Assembly (NCBI RefSeq): GCF_000421405.1
Contig: NZ_ATWY01000015.1
Span: forward strand, 48,854-112,853
DNA length: 64,000 bases
Reading direction: 5' to 3'
DNA from: Butyrivibrio sp. NC2007
GTDB lineage: Bacteria; Bacillota; Clostridia; Lachnospirales; Lachnospiraceae
This document shows positions 17,401-24,364 of the stretch, one piece after another. Each line of letters opens with the position of its first letter. The stretch's first letter is position 1. The notes under the pieces were generated by a model. That model was not told the origin of the DNA, ran no database searches, and saw nothing but the letters and a program-made list of their open reading frames with translations. A program made the translations under genes and the position numbers.

Positions 17401-19862
17401 GCATCATCCGATGAACCAACCTTAAGATCCGACTTATACTCTGTCTGATATACCGTAGCAATCTTGGTTATATAAGAAGTTCCAAGAACTGTTATGTCAA
17501 AAGAGCCTTCGCCACCCTTATAGTCATACTCAAATGTATCATTTTGACTTGTGGATCCGGTTTTAACATTGACAGAACTCTCATTTTCATTTTCAAAGTA
17601 ATAAGAATACTGATAATTGCCGGTAACCTGGATCTTGCAATCTCCCTTTACAGGAACAGAAATTGTTCCCGCGCCTGAATAGAGGTAAGTCGCATTGTGA
17701 GATTTTCCGTTTGTCCAGGAAAGGCCGTTGTATGTGCCTGATGTAGCGTTTGCAAACTTGGCTGCAAAGGCTGCATCACTGAAGTTCCATTCAGTAATGT
17801 CTGAGGCAAAAGAAATCTCTTTTACCACATCAGAGCCGTTAACTACAAGGTCACTTGTACGCTTCTGGACAAAAGCTCCTGCGCCTGTTACTTCAACAAC
17901 GTACTGTCCGTCTCTGAGTGCAATATTGTCAGTTCCTGTAAACTCATATACATAGCCGTCAGGCTCAAATCCGTTTTCTGTATCAAGTCTTGTGAATGTA
18001 AAAGTTGCATCCGCAAGATCAGCAAGTGTAGCTCCCTTAGGAGAAATTGTAACCTTGTAAACAGGCTTTGCTTCAAACTCGATATTCAGGTTGCTGTTAT
18101 CCTTTGAAACAGTAAGCTCTTTTGTTACGAGGTCATAATCGTCTACAGCTGCATAGTTCTCTGTAGTTGTATCCTCCCTATCAGCAACAGTAACATCGTA
18201 AGTTACGCCGCTCTGAAGCTTAAGGTCATAGTAAATGTCTGAACCCTCAGACTGAAGGCTGATCTTAGGTACATATACAGAATCTTCATCCTGCGGCTTA
18301 AAAGTAAACTCTGCAGCAGCCACGAAATCCTCGGCATCATCAGCCGCAATTCCTGTAAGTTTACCCGAAACATTTACAAGTTCTACGCCAACAAGATCAA
18401 GATCAATGCTCTCATCACCACTGATTGATACAGTCTTGGGAGAAACGATCGCGTAATCATCTGCACCCTCGAGAGAGAGTTCATATTCAAAGCCTTCCGC
18501 AAGTGTTGCAGCAAATGCTCCGTCTGAAACTTCTGCCTTAGCAACATTTCCGTTAGCCTTGTTTGTAAATACAACTTCTAAAGTGTCTTTTCCGTTATAT
18601 CCGTTTACAGTACCTGTAAGTGTGCTGTACTGTGCATGCTCGCGGATAACCCTTGCAAGTACGAGCTTTTCTGTTGCGGAAAAGAGCTTGTACTTACCGT
18701 CACTTGATGGATAAAATACCATCTTTGAAGCAGTGCCGCTTCCAAGAGTGTGAACATAAGAAGCGTCATCAGAAGCATCATTAACATTTCTGAAATGTAC
18801 TTCGGAATCTGTTCCGTTACTTGCAACAAAAGCTGTGATTGTATCATCAGCTTCGCATTCAAGAGCAACATACACGCCATCTGTGCTGCCCTTATTTGAA
18901 TAAATGTAACCGCCATATACATTACCATCCTCATCCTTGAGGCTCTTAGCATCATATCTGGTCAGCTCGGTATTAGTTGTCCTGAGTCTGTGGGTTGTAG
19001 GATAACCACCATCATTAAACTCAAAATCGCCGTCATCAACAGAAAATGAAGCAATATTTACTCCAGTTGAACCTGCAGCCACATCACCATAAAATCCATT
19101 TATAGTGTCAACATCAAGTCTGTTGTTATAATCATCGCCAAGATCTTCTGCGCCGAAATCCCATACATCAGCCTTGTCAGCATCAAAGTTCCTGTCATTT
19201 TTAGTTGTATCTTCAGGCACTTCGTCACCTGTATTCTCAGTTGCAACAGCATCGAAACTAAGAACAACAGGATCCTGATCATCTGCAACATTCATCTGTT
19301 CAAAGTTAAGCGTAAGAAGTTTGTAATTATCCACTCCTTTAAGTTCAAGTGCATACGTCACAAATTTCTTAACCTTAACAGAATAGCTTCCGTCATCATT
19401 GAATGAAACTGTCTTTGTCTCAGAACCATCCTCAGGTATGCAGCTTATCACAGCATCCTTCTTAAAGCTCTCAAGATCCTCATCGCTGATTCCCTGAAGC
19501 TCAAATTTCACTTCCACAAGTTCCTCAGTTTCATCAGCGACTACAGATCCCCCGTTTGCAGAATCTGTCAGTGCTTCGCTCTCAGAAACTTCGGCATCTG
19601 CCTTCTTAACTTCGACTTCCGAAGCCTCAGTAGTCGCAGAATCTGAAGAAGCTGCCTGGACTTCAGCATCTTTTGTCACAGATTCAGTGTCAACTTCCTC
19701 TTTAATCTCACTGAAAGTCTGCGCCTGCAAAAGAGTCTCCTCCTCCGCCAGTGTCATTCCTCCGGGCAGAGCCATCGAAACATTGGAAAACGTCAGTGCA
19801 GCAGTAAGAACTGCAGCAAAAAACTTCGCTCCGATTCCGCCCTTTCTTCTCTTTTTTGACAT
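11430..19862 (-). CDS. Giant secreted pectin methylesterase (CE8) / pectate lyase (PL9) fusion
   Basis: A 2810-residue cell-surface enzyme for homogalacturonan. Order by residue: signal peptide (1-40), Ser/Glu-rich segment, several Ig- or carboxypeptidase-regulatory-like beta modules (about 110-660), a CE8 pectin methylesterase (about 825-1230) with GRQDTLYG (Asp), GGTDFIFGG and FGRPW motifs, two tandem related beta-sandwich modules (about 1262-1402 and 1415-1557), an FN3-like module (about 1665-1755), a concanavalin-like region (about 1775-2050), a PL9-type right-handed beta-helix lyase (about 2170-2520) with ADGFAAK and DDGWDLF, a Ser/Gly/Thr/Asn linker (about 2600-2740) and a C-terminal membrane helix preceded by LPIAG. 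The logic is demethylation then cleavage on one chain. GGGAGG precedes the ATG. Single-gene transcript with operators upstream. Confidence 0.93.
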   Translation of the reverse strand: MSKKRRKGGIGAKFFAAVLTAALTFSNVSMALPGGMTLAEEETLLQAQTFSEIKEEVDTESVTKDAEVQAASSDSATTEASEVEVKKADAEVSESEALTDSANGGSVVADETEELVEVKFELQGISDEDLESFKKDAVISCIPEDGSETKTVSFNDDGSYSVKVKKFVTYALELKGVDNYKLLTLNFEQMNVADDQDPVVLSFDAVATENTGDEVPEDTTKNDRNFDADKADVWDFGAEDLGDDYNNRLDVDTINGFYGDVAAGSTGVNIASFSVDDGDFEFNDGGYPTTHRLRTTNTELTRYDAKSLKDEDGNVYGGYIYSNKGSTDGVYVALECEADDTITAFVASNGTDSEVHFRNVNDASDDASYVHTLGSGTASKMVFYPSSDGKYKLFSATEKLVLARVIREHAQYSTLTGTVNGYNGKDTLEVVFTNKANGNVAKAEVSDGAFAATLAEGFEYELSLEGADDYAIVSPKTVSISGDESIDLDLVGVELVNVSGKLTGIAADDAEDFVAAAEFTFKPQDEDSVYVPKISLQSEGSDIYYDLKLQSGVTYDVTVADREDTTTENYAAVDDYDLVTKELTVSKDNSNLNIEFEAKPVYKVTISPKGATLADLADATFTFTRLDTENGFEPDGYVYEFTGTDNIALRDGQYVVEVTGAGAFVQKRTSDLVVNGSDVVKEISFASDITEWNFSDAAFAAKFANATSGTYNGLSWTNGKSHNATYLYSGAGTISVPVKGDCKIQVTGNYQYSYYFENENESSVNVKTGSTSQNDTFEYDYKGGEGSFDITVLGTSYITKIATVYQTEYKSDLKVGSSDDADFATIGEALEAVRLMDRDGKRVTISIEPGNYEEMLVVDVPNVTLKNASSAPSIALTDQGVGIDPNAVRITWYYGHGYTYYSMGSDCKYDEELLAVNKANGYASFENPGSGTTAGSYWNASVVVSAEGFEAEGIIFENSFNQYMSEKAAEDVIVPQSGAKEGSVARSTMAAGDVTVQDKKYVERAAALAMTSSAKEAFFDNCAFIGRQDTLYGAVGTTAGFYDCDVYGGTDFIFGGMTAVFAKCDLVMNTSEDKNDVSYITAAQQGSASARGYLMYNCTVKSTEPGVNTASKYTSKPGFFGRPWAANTSEVVFFDTVVEATNWKLGSDGKTYTYDADSTVSLIQPAGWNASLTGESARNVEYGTFEVSAENNADQRVTWAQQPKEAVCADGTVISTEAFLGDFNPFEGKDMTITFPDGSTGEVPVAEDEPVASTTSKFVFESSALTAFGENAKADGDTEKAGTEDYFTLIYSAKSKVDGSKKTFEDDYYSEQRVNFGGAASTEKNAVKFTTSNSATVKVWWACGGDGRQMTILNGSGEAVATTEDAAVKNSVYISTLKVDAAGTYYLGGSAGNNYIFKIEVEEDKAAEPVEYVIEASSFDTFAAGAKADGEEVKGGTDDYFSVIFSAKSKVDTSSKTWEDGYASGVRFNLGGKATTDMNSIKFTTSSESTVEVWWVEGGDDNRQMTILNSSGEAVAITDGTYIKNSPYYSSFKLSDAGTYYLGGATNNNYIFKVKVTDGAPTEVVRADWSSVAAPVIENVALDAEDNGKIVITIKAVIGTDGGDRLELDCIGTDDQIVTTQRSSAEKDEFEFAFAPTKSGDYHFVAALIRDDEETKKTSNDEKISFVLPLTAPAFKSVVNKGNGTLQVKFYSVAEATGYTIVATNKTNADGKSSRDTYKPSEVVDNVKTEYSYTFVGLDVGDTYEISLTATRDREEDGKTVTDTSKTTTVEKVVTAESEREWVFSAFGQGVSTGSNCGYTENEDGTITVWNTGNKGKLVPASTDGLCYYYTSVPSDMNFTFTATATIDSWTFTNGQEGFGIMAADRVGVNGDSSVFWNNSYMASGTKVEYFYDTEKGEATEDDTKAKITMKDGLGAQQKVGVTKENLARLEANDTATVTGEFSSKMYPLESSCGANGAGTYNLFGNATAAVPGTVENPLTTVRLRIQKNNTGYFVSYLDGNDNVIATKKFYDTEALSNLDENNVYIGVFASRAAKATFSDIELVLTDPADDAPAEEREIEYVVPSYKIISATYSNTAKYELQYTGNADGVLTITDASGKELVSAKEVKESEVVSVTTKLVKGDNKFTIKFIPDEFFNPENDEYKKLSSYEMAEFTHTVRYATINSDEKVYVSQNGKSDARGTQADPVDIYTAVKYVQPGQTIVLASGTYNLTKTVTIDRGIDGTPDKPINMVTDGGRAIFDFGTKCAGFILAGNYWYISGIDCTKSANGQKGIQVSGSHITLNNIRTYENGNTGIQVSRYLSSDSRDLWPSYDLILNCTSYSNADAGYEDADGFAAKLTCGEGIVFDGCIAYNNADDGWDLFAKVETGSIGQVTIQNCVAFDNGYGVDGTNEGNGNGFKMGGSSIAGNHKLINSVAWCNKAKGIDSNSGPDIQVYNSTSFNNGSNNVALYTNDTANTNYYVDGVMSYRTENTGTSENIKPKGTQDTNNIYGTLNFFWQDGKSSNKDGLTVTDDWFVSLSAPKADAQNPIAVAERLRNADGSIDLGDFMKLSETGLAALANAGLDAKDIAADLGGNYEAIQYERDINGSSEAAEKDKENQEDEEPGSSSSGSGSGSSSGSGSSSGSGSSSSESGSSDSSSTGSSSSTSGSSSTGSTSGSGSTSGSTTGSATGTETGTTTSGSTGTDTGTTTGGSTGTGTGTTTGDSSETGTGTSTETTTGDNTGNAGNTDNTGNTGSGDNQTVDNTTGGTDGQQTITDEQTPTTDTPDSQNKPVSPVLPIAGAAVLVIAAVAIAIKTGFLAKLLAILHIIK
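11750..11865. repeat. 36-bp coding repeat in the Thr/Gly-rich linker
   Basis: About three direct copies of a 36-bp unit (start CCGGTTGTTGTTCCTGT) encode a 12-residue T/G/S-rich repeat in the linker of the giant pectinase. Adjacent shorter Asn-Thr-Gly and Ser-Gly repeats extend to about 12060. Such linkers space surface enzymes from the wall and vary by slippage. Confidence 0.8.
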
Positions 19863-19909
19863 ATTGTTCCTCCCGTTTGTTCCCCATAAAACTCTGTTTA
19901 TAGTTTTTT

Positions 19910-19933
19910 AATAATGTAAACGCTTACATTATT
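19910..19933. promoter_or_regulatory. LacI/CcpA-type operator upstream of the pectinase gene
   Basis: Palindrome AATAATGTAA-ACGC-TTACATTATT. Its core TGTAAACGCTTACA fits the catabolite-responsive element consensus TGWAANCGNTNWCA at every position. It lies about 48 bp upstream of the start codon in the leader region, a position suited to repression or roadblock. Either CcpA or a dedicated LacI-family regulator could bind. Confidence 0.75.
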
Positions 19934-20159
19934 TTCAGAACGTGACCTTATCTTATCATAGTCACTTTGACTAAAACAAGGGGAAAACGAAAGATTTTTT
20001 CACCATATTGACTAATTATTAAACAAAATTTCAAGATAATAATTGTGCATTTTTTAGTGTTAGCGTTTTCATGAGGGTGCCGGAAAGTTAAAACTATTTT
20101 AGATTGTTTTAATAAATTCCAGTTTCCATGGCTTTTTCGGGGAATAAAAAGCGGACAAC
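19934..20159. other. Intergenic region upstream of the giant gene
   Basis: AT-rich, no open frame of interest. It must hold the pectinase promoter; on the minus strand a weak TTGTTT followed 18 bp later by TAAGAT is the best pair I see, near 19950-19980. It also contains the second cre-like site. Confidence 0.5.
20058..20071 (-). promoter_or_regulatory. Second cre-like site upstream of the pectinase gene
   Basis: On the minus strand TGAAAACGCTAACA matches TGWAANCGNTNWCA at every position, about 130 bp upstream of the palindromic site. Two sites spaced this way could support looping or CcpA activation/repression. Confidence 0.55.
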
Positions 20160-20194
20160 AAAAAAGCGATCACATCAAATGATGTAATCGCTTT
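20160..20194 (-). terminator. Terminator of tRNA-Arg
   Basis: Minus-strand stem AAAGCGATTACATCA / TGATGTGATCGCTTT followed by a T6 run, directly after the tRNA 3' end. Confidence 0.92.
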
Positions 20195-20199
20195 ATGAG

Positions 20200-20273
20200 T
20201 GTGCGTGACAGGATTCGAACCCACGACCTTCTGGTCCGTAGCCAGACGCTCTATCCAGCTGAGCTACACGCAC
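20200..20273 (-). tRNA. tRNA-Arg (anticodon ACG)
   Basis: Acceptor GTGCGTG/CACGCAC, anticodon stem TCTGG/CCAGA with loop CTACGGA (A34 is normally edited to inosine to read CGN), T loop GTTCGAATC. A single-gene unit between its own promoter and terminator; CCA is not encoded. Confidence 0.97.
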
Positions 20274-20298
20274 ATGAGCCATATCGGCAACAAATAAT

Positions 20299-20327
20299 AT
20301 TATATTCATGCCGACAGGCTTTGTCAA
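20299..20327 (-). promoter_or_regulatory. Consensus promoter of tRNA-Arg
   Basis: Minus-strand TTGACA (20322-20327) and TATAAT (20299-20304) with the ideal 17-bp spacer. The -35 box lies just after the stop of the HD-GYP gene. Confidence 0.92.
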
Positions 20328-20333
20328 GAAAAT

Positions 20334-21455
20334 TTACATATTCTTATCTGCTGCCTCTGCAGCCTTGGTCTCAAGGACCAGTTTTTCCATATCCGGCCTT
20401 GCAAATTCAAAGCAGGCCAGGAGCTTTTCATTGAATACTCCACACTCTCCGTCCTTGATCATCTCATAGGCTTTATCCATAGGGAACGCTGCCTTGTAAA
20501 CACGGTCACTGACCAGCGCGTCATATACATCCGCCAGCGCTGTAAGCTGAGCTCCAATAGAATTTTCTTCACCTTTAAGTCCGTCAGGATAACCTCTTCC
20601 ATCGTATCTCTCATGGTGGTGTCTGCAGATATCCAGACTCATTTCATAGTACTCTTTGTCCTGAACGTCTTTTAAGAGCTCAATGATCTCACTTCCACGG
20701 GTGGTATGAGATTTCATCAGATCAAATTCCTCATTGGTGAGCTTGCCGGGCTTAAGAAGGATTGAGTCCGGAACGGATATCTTACCGATATCATGCATAG
20801 CCGAAGCTTGAGTAATAACATCTACAAGGTGAGGTGTCAGTCCCAATTCCGGATAGTTATTCATTGCTGAGAGGGCAAGGATTCTGACAAATCCCTTTAT
20901 CCTCTTTAAATGATAACTTGACTCCATGCTTCTGAATTCTACTATGGTCGCAATGGTGTCTATGACTTTTTCGTTGCTGTTTTTAAGCTTCTCTTCCTGC
21001 TTTTTCAGGTAGATGAACTGCTTCTTTAAGACTCTGGTCTGATCATCAATCTGGCTCTCTAAGTTATTCTTGTGGTCATAGAGCTCAATATTTCTTGAGA
21101 CACGCCTGTCAACGATGATAGGATCAAAGGGTTTGTGAATAACATCCGCTGCACCCTTCTGGTAGCTTGCACGTTCTGCCTCTGTAGAGGTGTCGGCTGT
21201 GATCATCAGAACAGGAATAACATCATTTAAGTTATCCCTTTTGCCCATCTCCTCAAGGACCTGATAACCGTCCATCTCAGGCATGACAATATCAAGGAGA
21301 ACTGCTGCGAGCTTTCCTTCATTCTCCTCCATTATCTTAAGAGCCTCGAGGCCGTCGCCGGCCTCAAGGATATTATATTTGTCTTTAAAGATCTCTCCGA
21401 GAATTCCTCTGTTGATCTCGTTATCATCAACTACAAGAATTGAACGATCTGCCAT
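20334..21455 (-). CDS. Response regulator with HD-GYP phosphodiesterase output
   Basis: A 373-residue cytosolic protein. Residues about 1-125 form a receiver domain (VVDD acids, LLDIVMPEMDGY phosphoacceptor Asp, ITAD, HKPF Lys). A coiled coil (about 130-165) joins it to an HD-GYP domain (about 165-360) with HDIGKI, the metal-binding HTTRGSEI, HHHERYDGRGYPDGL and DVYDALVSDR. HD-GYP proteins hydrolyse cyclic di-GMP, so phosphorylation should control second-messenger breakdown. GGAGG lies 5 nt before the ATG, and the upstream thiolase gene ends only 10 bp away, implying co-transcription. No histidine kinase partner is adjacent. Confidence 0.94.
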   Translation of the reverse strand: MADRSILVVDDNEINRGILGEIFKDKYNILEAGDGLEALKIMEENEGKLAAVLLDIVMPEMDGYQVLEEMGKRDNLNDVIPVLMITADTSTEAERASYQKGAADVIHKPFDPIIVDRRVSRNIELYDHKNNLESQIDDQTRVLKKQFIYLKKQEEKLKNSNEKVIDTIATIVEFRSMESSYHLKRIKGFVRILALSAMNNYPELGLTPHLVDVITQASAMHDIGKISVPDSILLKPGKLTNEEFDLMKSHTTRGSEIIELLKDVQDKEYYEMSLDICRHHHERYDGRGYPDGLKGEENSIGAQLTALADVYDALVSDRVYKAAFPMDKAYEMIKDGECGVFNEKLLACFEFARPDMEKLVLETKAAEAADKNM

Positions 21456-21465
21456 AGGGCCTCCA

Positions 21466-22647
21466 TCAACGTTCTACTATAGCTGCGCATCCCATTCCGC
21501 CGCCGACACAAAGAGTAGCAAGTCCCTTGTGAACATCGCGTCTTTGCATCTCGTAAAGAAGTGTTACCAGGATTCTGTTTCCTGAGCATCCAACGGGATG
21601 ACCAAGAGCAATAGCTCCTCCGTTTACGTTAAGGACGTCTTTTGAGAATCCAAGGTCATGCTGTACAGCTACTGACTGAGCTGCAAAAGCTTCGTTTGCT
21701 TCTATAAGATCGAAATCACCGATTGAATATCCGGCTTTCTTCATAACTTTCTGTGTTGCTGCCACAGGTCCGATACCCATGATTCTGGGCTCAACGCCTG
21801 CAAGCTCTCCGGCGATCCAGGTACCAAGAGGCTTAACTCCAAGCTCTTTTGCCTTCTCCTCACTCATAACGATGATTGCTGAAGCAGCGTCGTTGATGCC
21901 TGACGAATTGGCTGCTGTAACAACTCCGCCGTCCTTCTTGAAAGCAGGTTTAAGATGGGAAATGCCCTCTACTGTAACGCCCTTTCTTGGTCCCTCATCT
22001 GTATCAAAGATGATGGTCTCTTTCTTTTTCTTGATCTCTACAGGAACGATCTCTTCCTTGAATTTGCCCTCTGCAATGGCCTTCTCTGCCTTGTTCTGTG
22101 ACCATGCTGCAAACTCATCGAGCTGCTCCCTTGTAAGATGCCACTGCTCTGCGATGTTCTCAGCTGTGATACCCATGTGATATCCGCCGAAGGCATCTGT
22201 AAGTGCATCCTTGATCATCGCATCCTGAAGTTCTCCGGAACCCATACGGTATCCGTAACGTCCCTGCTGCATAAGATAAGGAGCCATTGACATGTTCTCC
22301 ATACCACCGGCTACGATAATGTCCGCATCACCCATTCCGATGAGCTTGGCTGCGAGGTTTACGCAGTGCAGACCTGATCCGCAAAGAACGTTTATTGTTG
22401 TTGCAGGAACTTCAACGGGAATTCCTGCATTTACAGCTGCCTGTCTGGCCGGGTTCTGTCCAAGTCCTGCCTGGATAACGCAGCCCATATATACTTCATC
22501 AACCTGTTCCGGCTTTACACCGGCTCTTTTAAGTGCTTCCTTGATTACAATTGTTCCAAGTGCCGGAGCAGGTGTTGTTGAAAGTGCTCCACCCATGGTT
22601 CCGATCGCTGTTCTGCATGCTCCCGCTAAAACTACCTTTCTTGCCAT
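21466..22647 (-). CDS. Acetyl-CoA C-acetyltransferase (thiolase), stand-alone paralogue
   Basis: Condenses two acetyl-CoA to acetoacetyl-CoA, or the reverse. The 393-residue chain has the acyl-enzyme Cys in [12 protein letters not shown], the catalytic His in [14 protein letters not shown] and the second Cys in [14 protein letters not shown] start it at the ATG at 22647, preceded by GGAGG, rather than an in-frame ATG 57 nt upstream without a ribosome site. It is a close paralogue of the thiolase in the butyrate operon at 33130 and sits alone upstream of an HD-GYP regulator, so it may serve a different condition or pathway. Confidence 0.95.
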   Translation of the reverse strand: MARKVVLAGACRTAIGTMGGALSTTPAPALGTIVIKEALKRAGVKPEQVDEVYMGCVIQAGLGQNPARQAAVNAGIPVEVPATTINVLCGSGLHCVNLAAKLIGMGDADIIVAGGMENMSMAPYLMQQGRYGYRMGSGELQDAMIKDALTDAFGGYHMGITAENIAEQWHLTREQLDEFAAWSQNKAEKAIAEGKFKEEIVPVEIKKKKETIIFDTDEGPRKGVTVEGISHLKPAFKKDGGVVTAANSSGINDAASAIIVMSEEKAKELGVKPLGTWIAGELAGVEPRIMGIGPVAATQKVMKKAGYSIGDFDLIEANEAFAAQSVAVQHDLGFSKDVLNVNGGAIALGHPVGCSGNRILVTLLYEMQRRDVHKGLATLCVGGGMGCAAIVER

Positions 22648-22771
22648 TATAATTTTCCTCCATGATATTTGTACATTTGTTTTAATTGGTGCTGCTAGCG
22701 CCACTCATACATATACATTTTAACACCTGAAAGTATGCCCCTCAACGTATTTTAGATAATTTTCAGAAAAG

Positions 22772-22800
22772 AAAAAGGCGCCGGCTTACGTGCCTGCGCC
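22772..22800 (-). terminator. Terminator of the CbiMQO operon
   Basis: Minus-strand GC-rich stem GGCGCaGGC / GCCgGCGCC followed by TTTTT, 9 bp after the CbiO stop. Confidence 0.9.
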
Positions 22801-22808
22801 CAATATCT

Positions 22809-23555
22809 CTATCTGTTTGTCAAACTCAGCGGAAGTTCCAAACCATGTTCTTCAAGCAGCTTTTTATCCGTAAGAATCTCTTCTACACTTCCGTCTGCGA
22901 TAATTCGTCCTTCATCCAGTAAAAGAGCTCTCGAACAGGTATCCATTATAAAATCAAGGTCATGGGATGTGATTATCTTAAGTGCCTTGATCTCATTTAA
23001 TATCCCTATAAGATTTCGCCTGTTCCTGGGGTCCAATGCAATCGACGGTTCATCCATTATGATGATATCCGGCTCCATGGAAAGGATTGTAGCTATGGCT
23101 GCAAGCTTTTTCTCACCGCCCGAGAGCTTGTAATTGTGCTTATTCCTAAGATGAGAAATGTGGACCTTATCAAGCGCCTCATCGACACGTCTTTTCACCT
23201 CTTCGTCAGAAAGCCCGTAGTTCTGAGGTCCGAAGGCAACATCCTCTCCCACAGTTGAGAGAAACAGCTGACTGTCAGAGTCCTGGAAAACATATCCGAC
23301 ATGTTCTCTGATATGGCTCAGATTCTTTTTGTTTACGGGATGTCCTGCCACTTCCAGCTCGCCCTCATAATTAAGGTATAGCCCCACAAGCAGCTTCATC
23401 AGAGTGGATTTCCCGATTCCGTTAGCCCCGACGATTCCTATGCTCTCGCCATCGTGAGCTGTGAGATTAAGACCATCCAAAACCTTATTCCCATCCTCAT
23501 AGGTAAAACTCAAATCTTTTATTTTCAGCAGTTCTCCGCTAATTCCGGTATGCAT
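22809..23555 (-). CDS. cbiO: Nickel/cobalt ECF transporter ATPase (CbiO/NikO-like)
   Basis: A 248-residue ABC ATPase powering the metal importer. It has Walker A GANGIGKST, Q-loop VFQDSDSQLF, signature KLSGGEKKL, Walker B IIIMDEP and the switch His in TSHDLDF. The start at 23555 has AAGGA 8 nt upstream; a longer in-frame ATG at 23612 would overlap the CbiQ gene and lacks a ribosome site. It follows CbiQ by 17 bp. Confidence 0.94.
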   Translation of the reverse strand: MHTGISGELLKIKDLSFTYEDGNKVLDGLNLTAHDGESIGIVGANGIGKSTLMKLLVGLYLNYEGELEVAGHPVNKKNLSHIREHVGYVFQDSDSQLFLSTVGEDVAFGPQNYGLSDEEVKRRVDEALDKVHISHLRNKHNYKLSGGEKKLAAIATILSMEPDIIIMDEPSIALDPRNRRNLIGILNEIKALKIITSHDLDFIMDTCSRALLLDEGRIIADGSVEEILTDKKLLEEHGLELPLSLTNR

Positions 23556-23572
23556 CTCTTTTTCCTTCCAGA

Positions 23573-24349
23573 TCAAACAATAAATCTTATAACAATAAAC
23601 GCAGCTATCCAAACCAGGGGGTAGATGTGATCAAAGGCTTTTGGAGATCTCTTTTGCACATTAAAATCACCCTTGAAGCCTCTGAGCACCATGCTCTCAT
23701 AGACATTTCCTGCCCTGTCCATGCTGCGAAGAAGCCACTGTCCCACCAGCGTTCCCCAGGCTTTGTAGTTAATACCCTTCTGCCTCGGAGCCCTGAGCAT
23801 ATATGCCGTTGTTATCCTGTCCGCTTCATTGCCCATAAGGCCGAAGTATCTGTAGATAAGCAGAATAACGATGACTATTATCTTTGGAATATGCAAAAGG
23901 CGCAGCGCATAGCAGATCTGCTCAATCGACGTTGTCGCAATTAGAATATATGCGGAGAGTATGCTGTAGAATCCCTTAAGCATCAGCGTCACCATGGAAA
24001 TCATTCCGCCGGTAACTTTAAATCCGGGGAAAAGAGGTATCTGCGCCACCACCTGTCTGTCGAAGAAGGGGTTAAATATTCCCACAAATAACACAAGCGG
24101 AAGGATTAGCCTCATCCTGTAGAGTCCATCCTTAAGGGACAGCTCTCCGGCGATAAATCCAAAGGCCGGGAACACTGCCATCATTATCATTCCTGATAAG
24201 TCATACTTGTTAAAGGATGCTACAAACAAAATGTATGTAACGCAAACAAGCAGCTTTCCCAATGGATGAATCCTGTTCATCCAATGAGAACGCTGCTGCA
24301 GATTCTGAAGTTTATTCATTTCATGTAGCTGTTTTTCAATAGACTCCAT
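23573..24349 (-). CDS. cbiQ: Nickel/cobalt ECF transporter transmembrane protein (CbiQ/NikQ-like)
   Basis: A 258-residue T component with hydrophobic stretches at about residues 30-75, 80-95, 115-140 and 155-175 and the C-terminus. The conserved coupling region includes AYMLRAPRQ and SMVLRGFKGDF; the AxRG motif is present in degenerate form. Lies between CbiM (15-bp gap) and CbiO, as in standard cbiMQO/nikMQO operons. Confidence 0.92.
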   Translation of the reverse strand: MESIEKQLHEMNKLQNLQQRSHWMNRIHPLGKLLVCVTYILFVASFNKYDLSGMIMMAVFPAFGFIAGELSLKDGLYRMRLILPLVLFVGIFNPFFDRQVVAQIPLFPGFKVTGGMISMVTLMLKGFYSILSAYILIATTSIEQICYALRLLHIPKIIVIVILLIYRYFGLMGNEADRITTAYMLRAPRQKGINYKAWGTLVGQWLLRSMDRAGNVYESMVLRGFKGDFNVQKRSPKAFDHIYPLVWIAAFIVIRFIV

Positions 24350-24364
24350 AAAACCTCTGCCATA

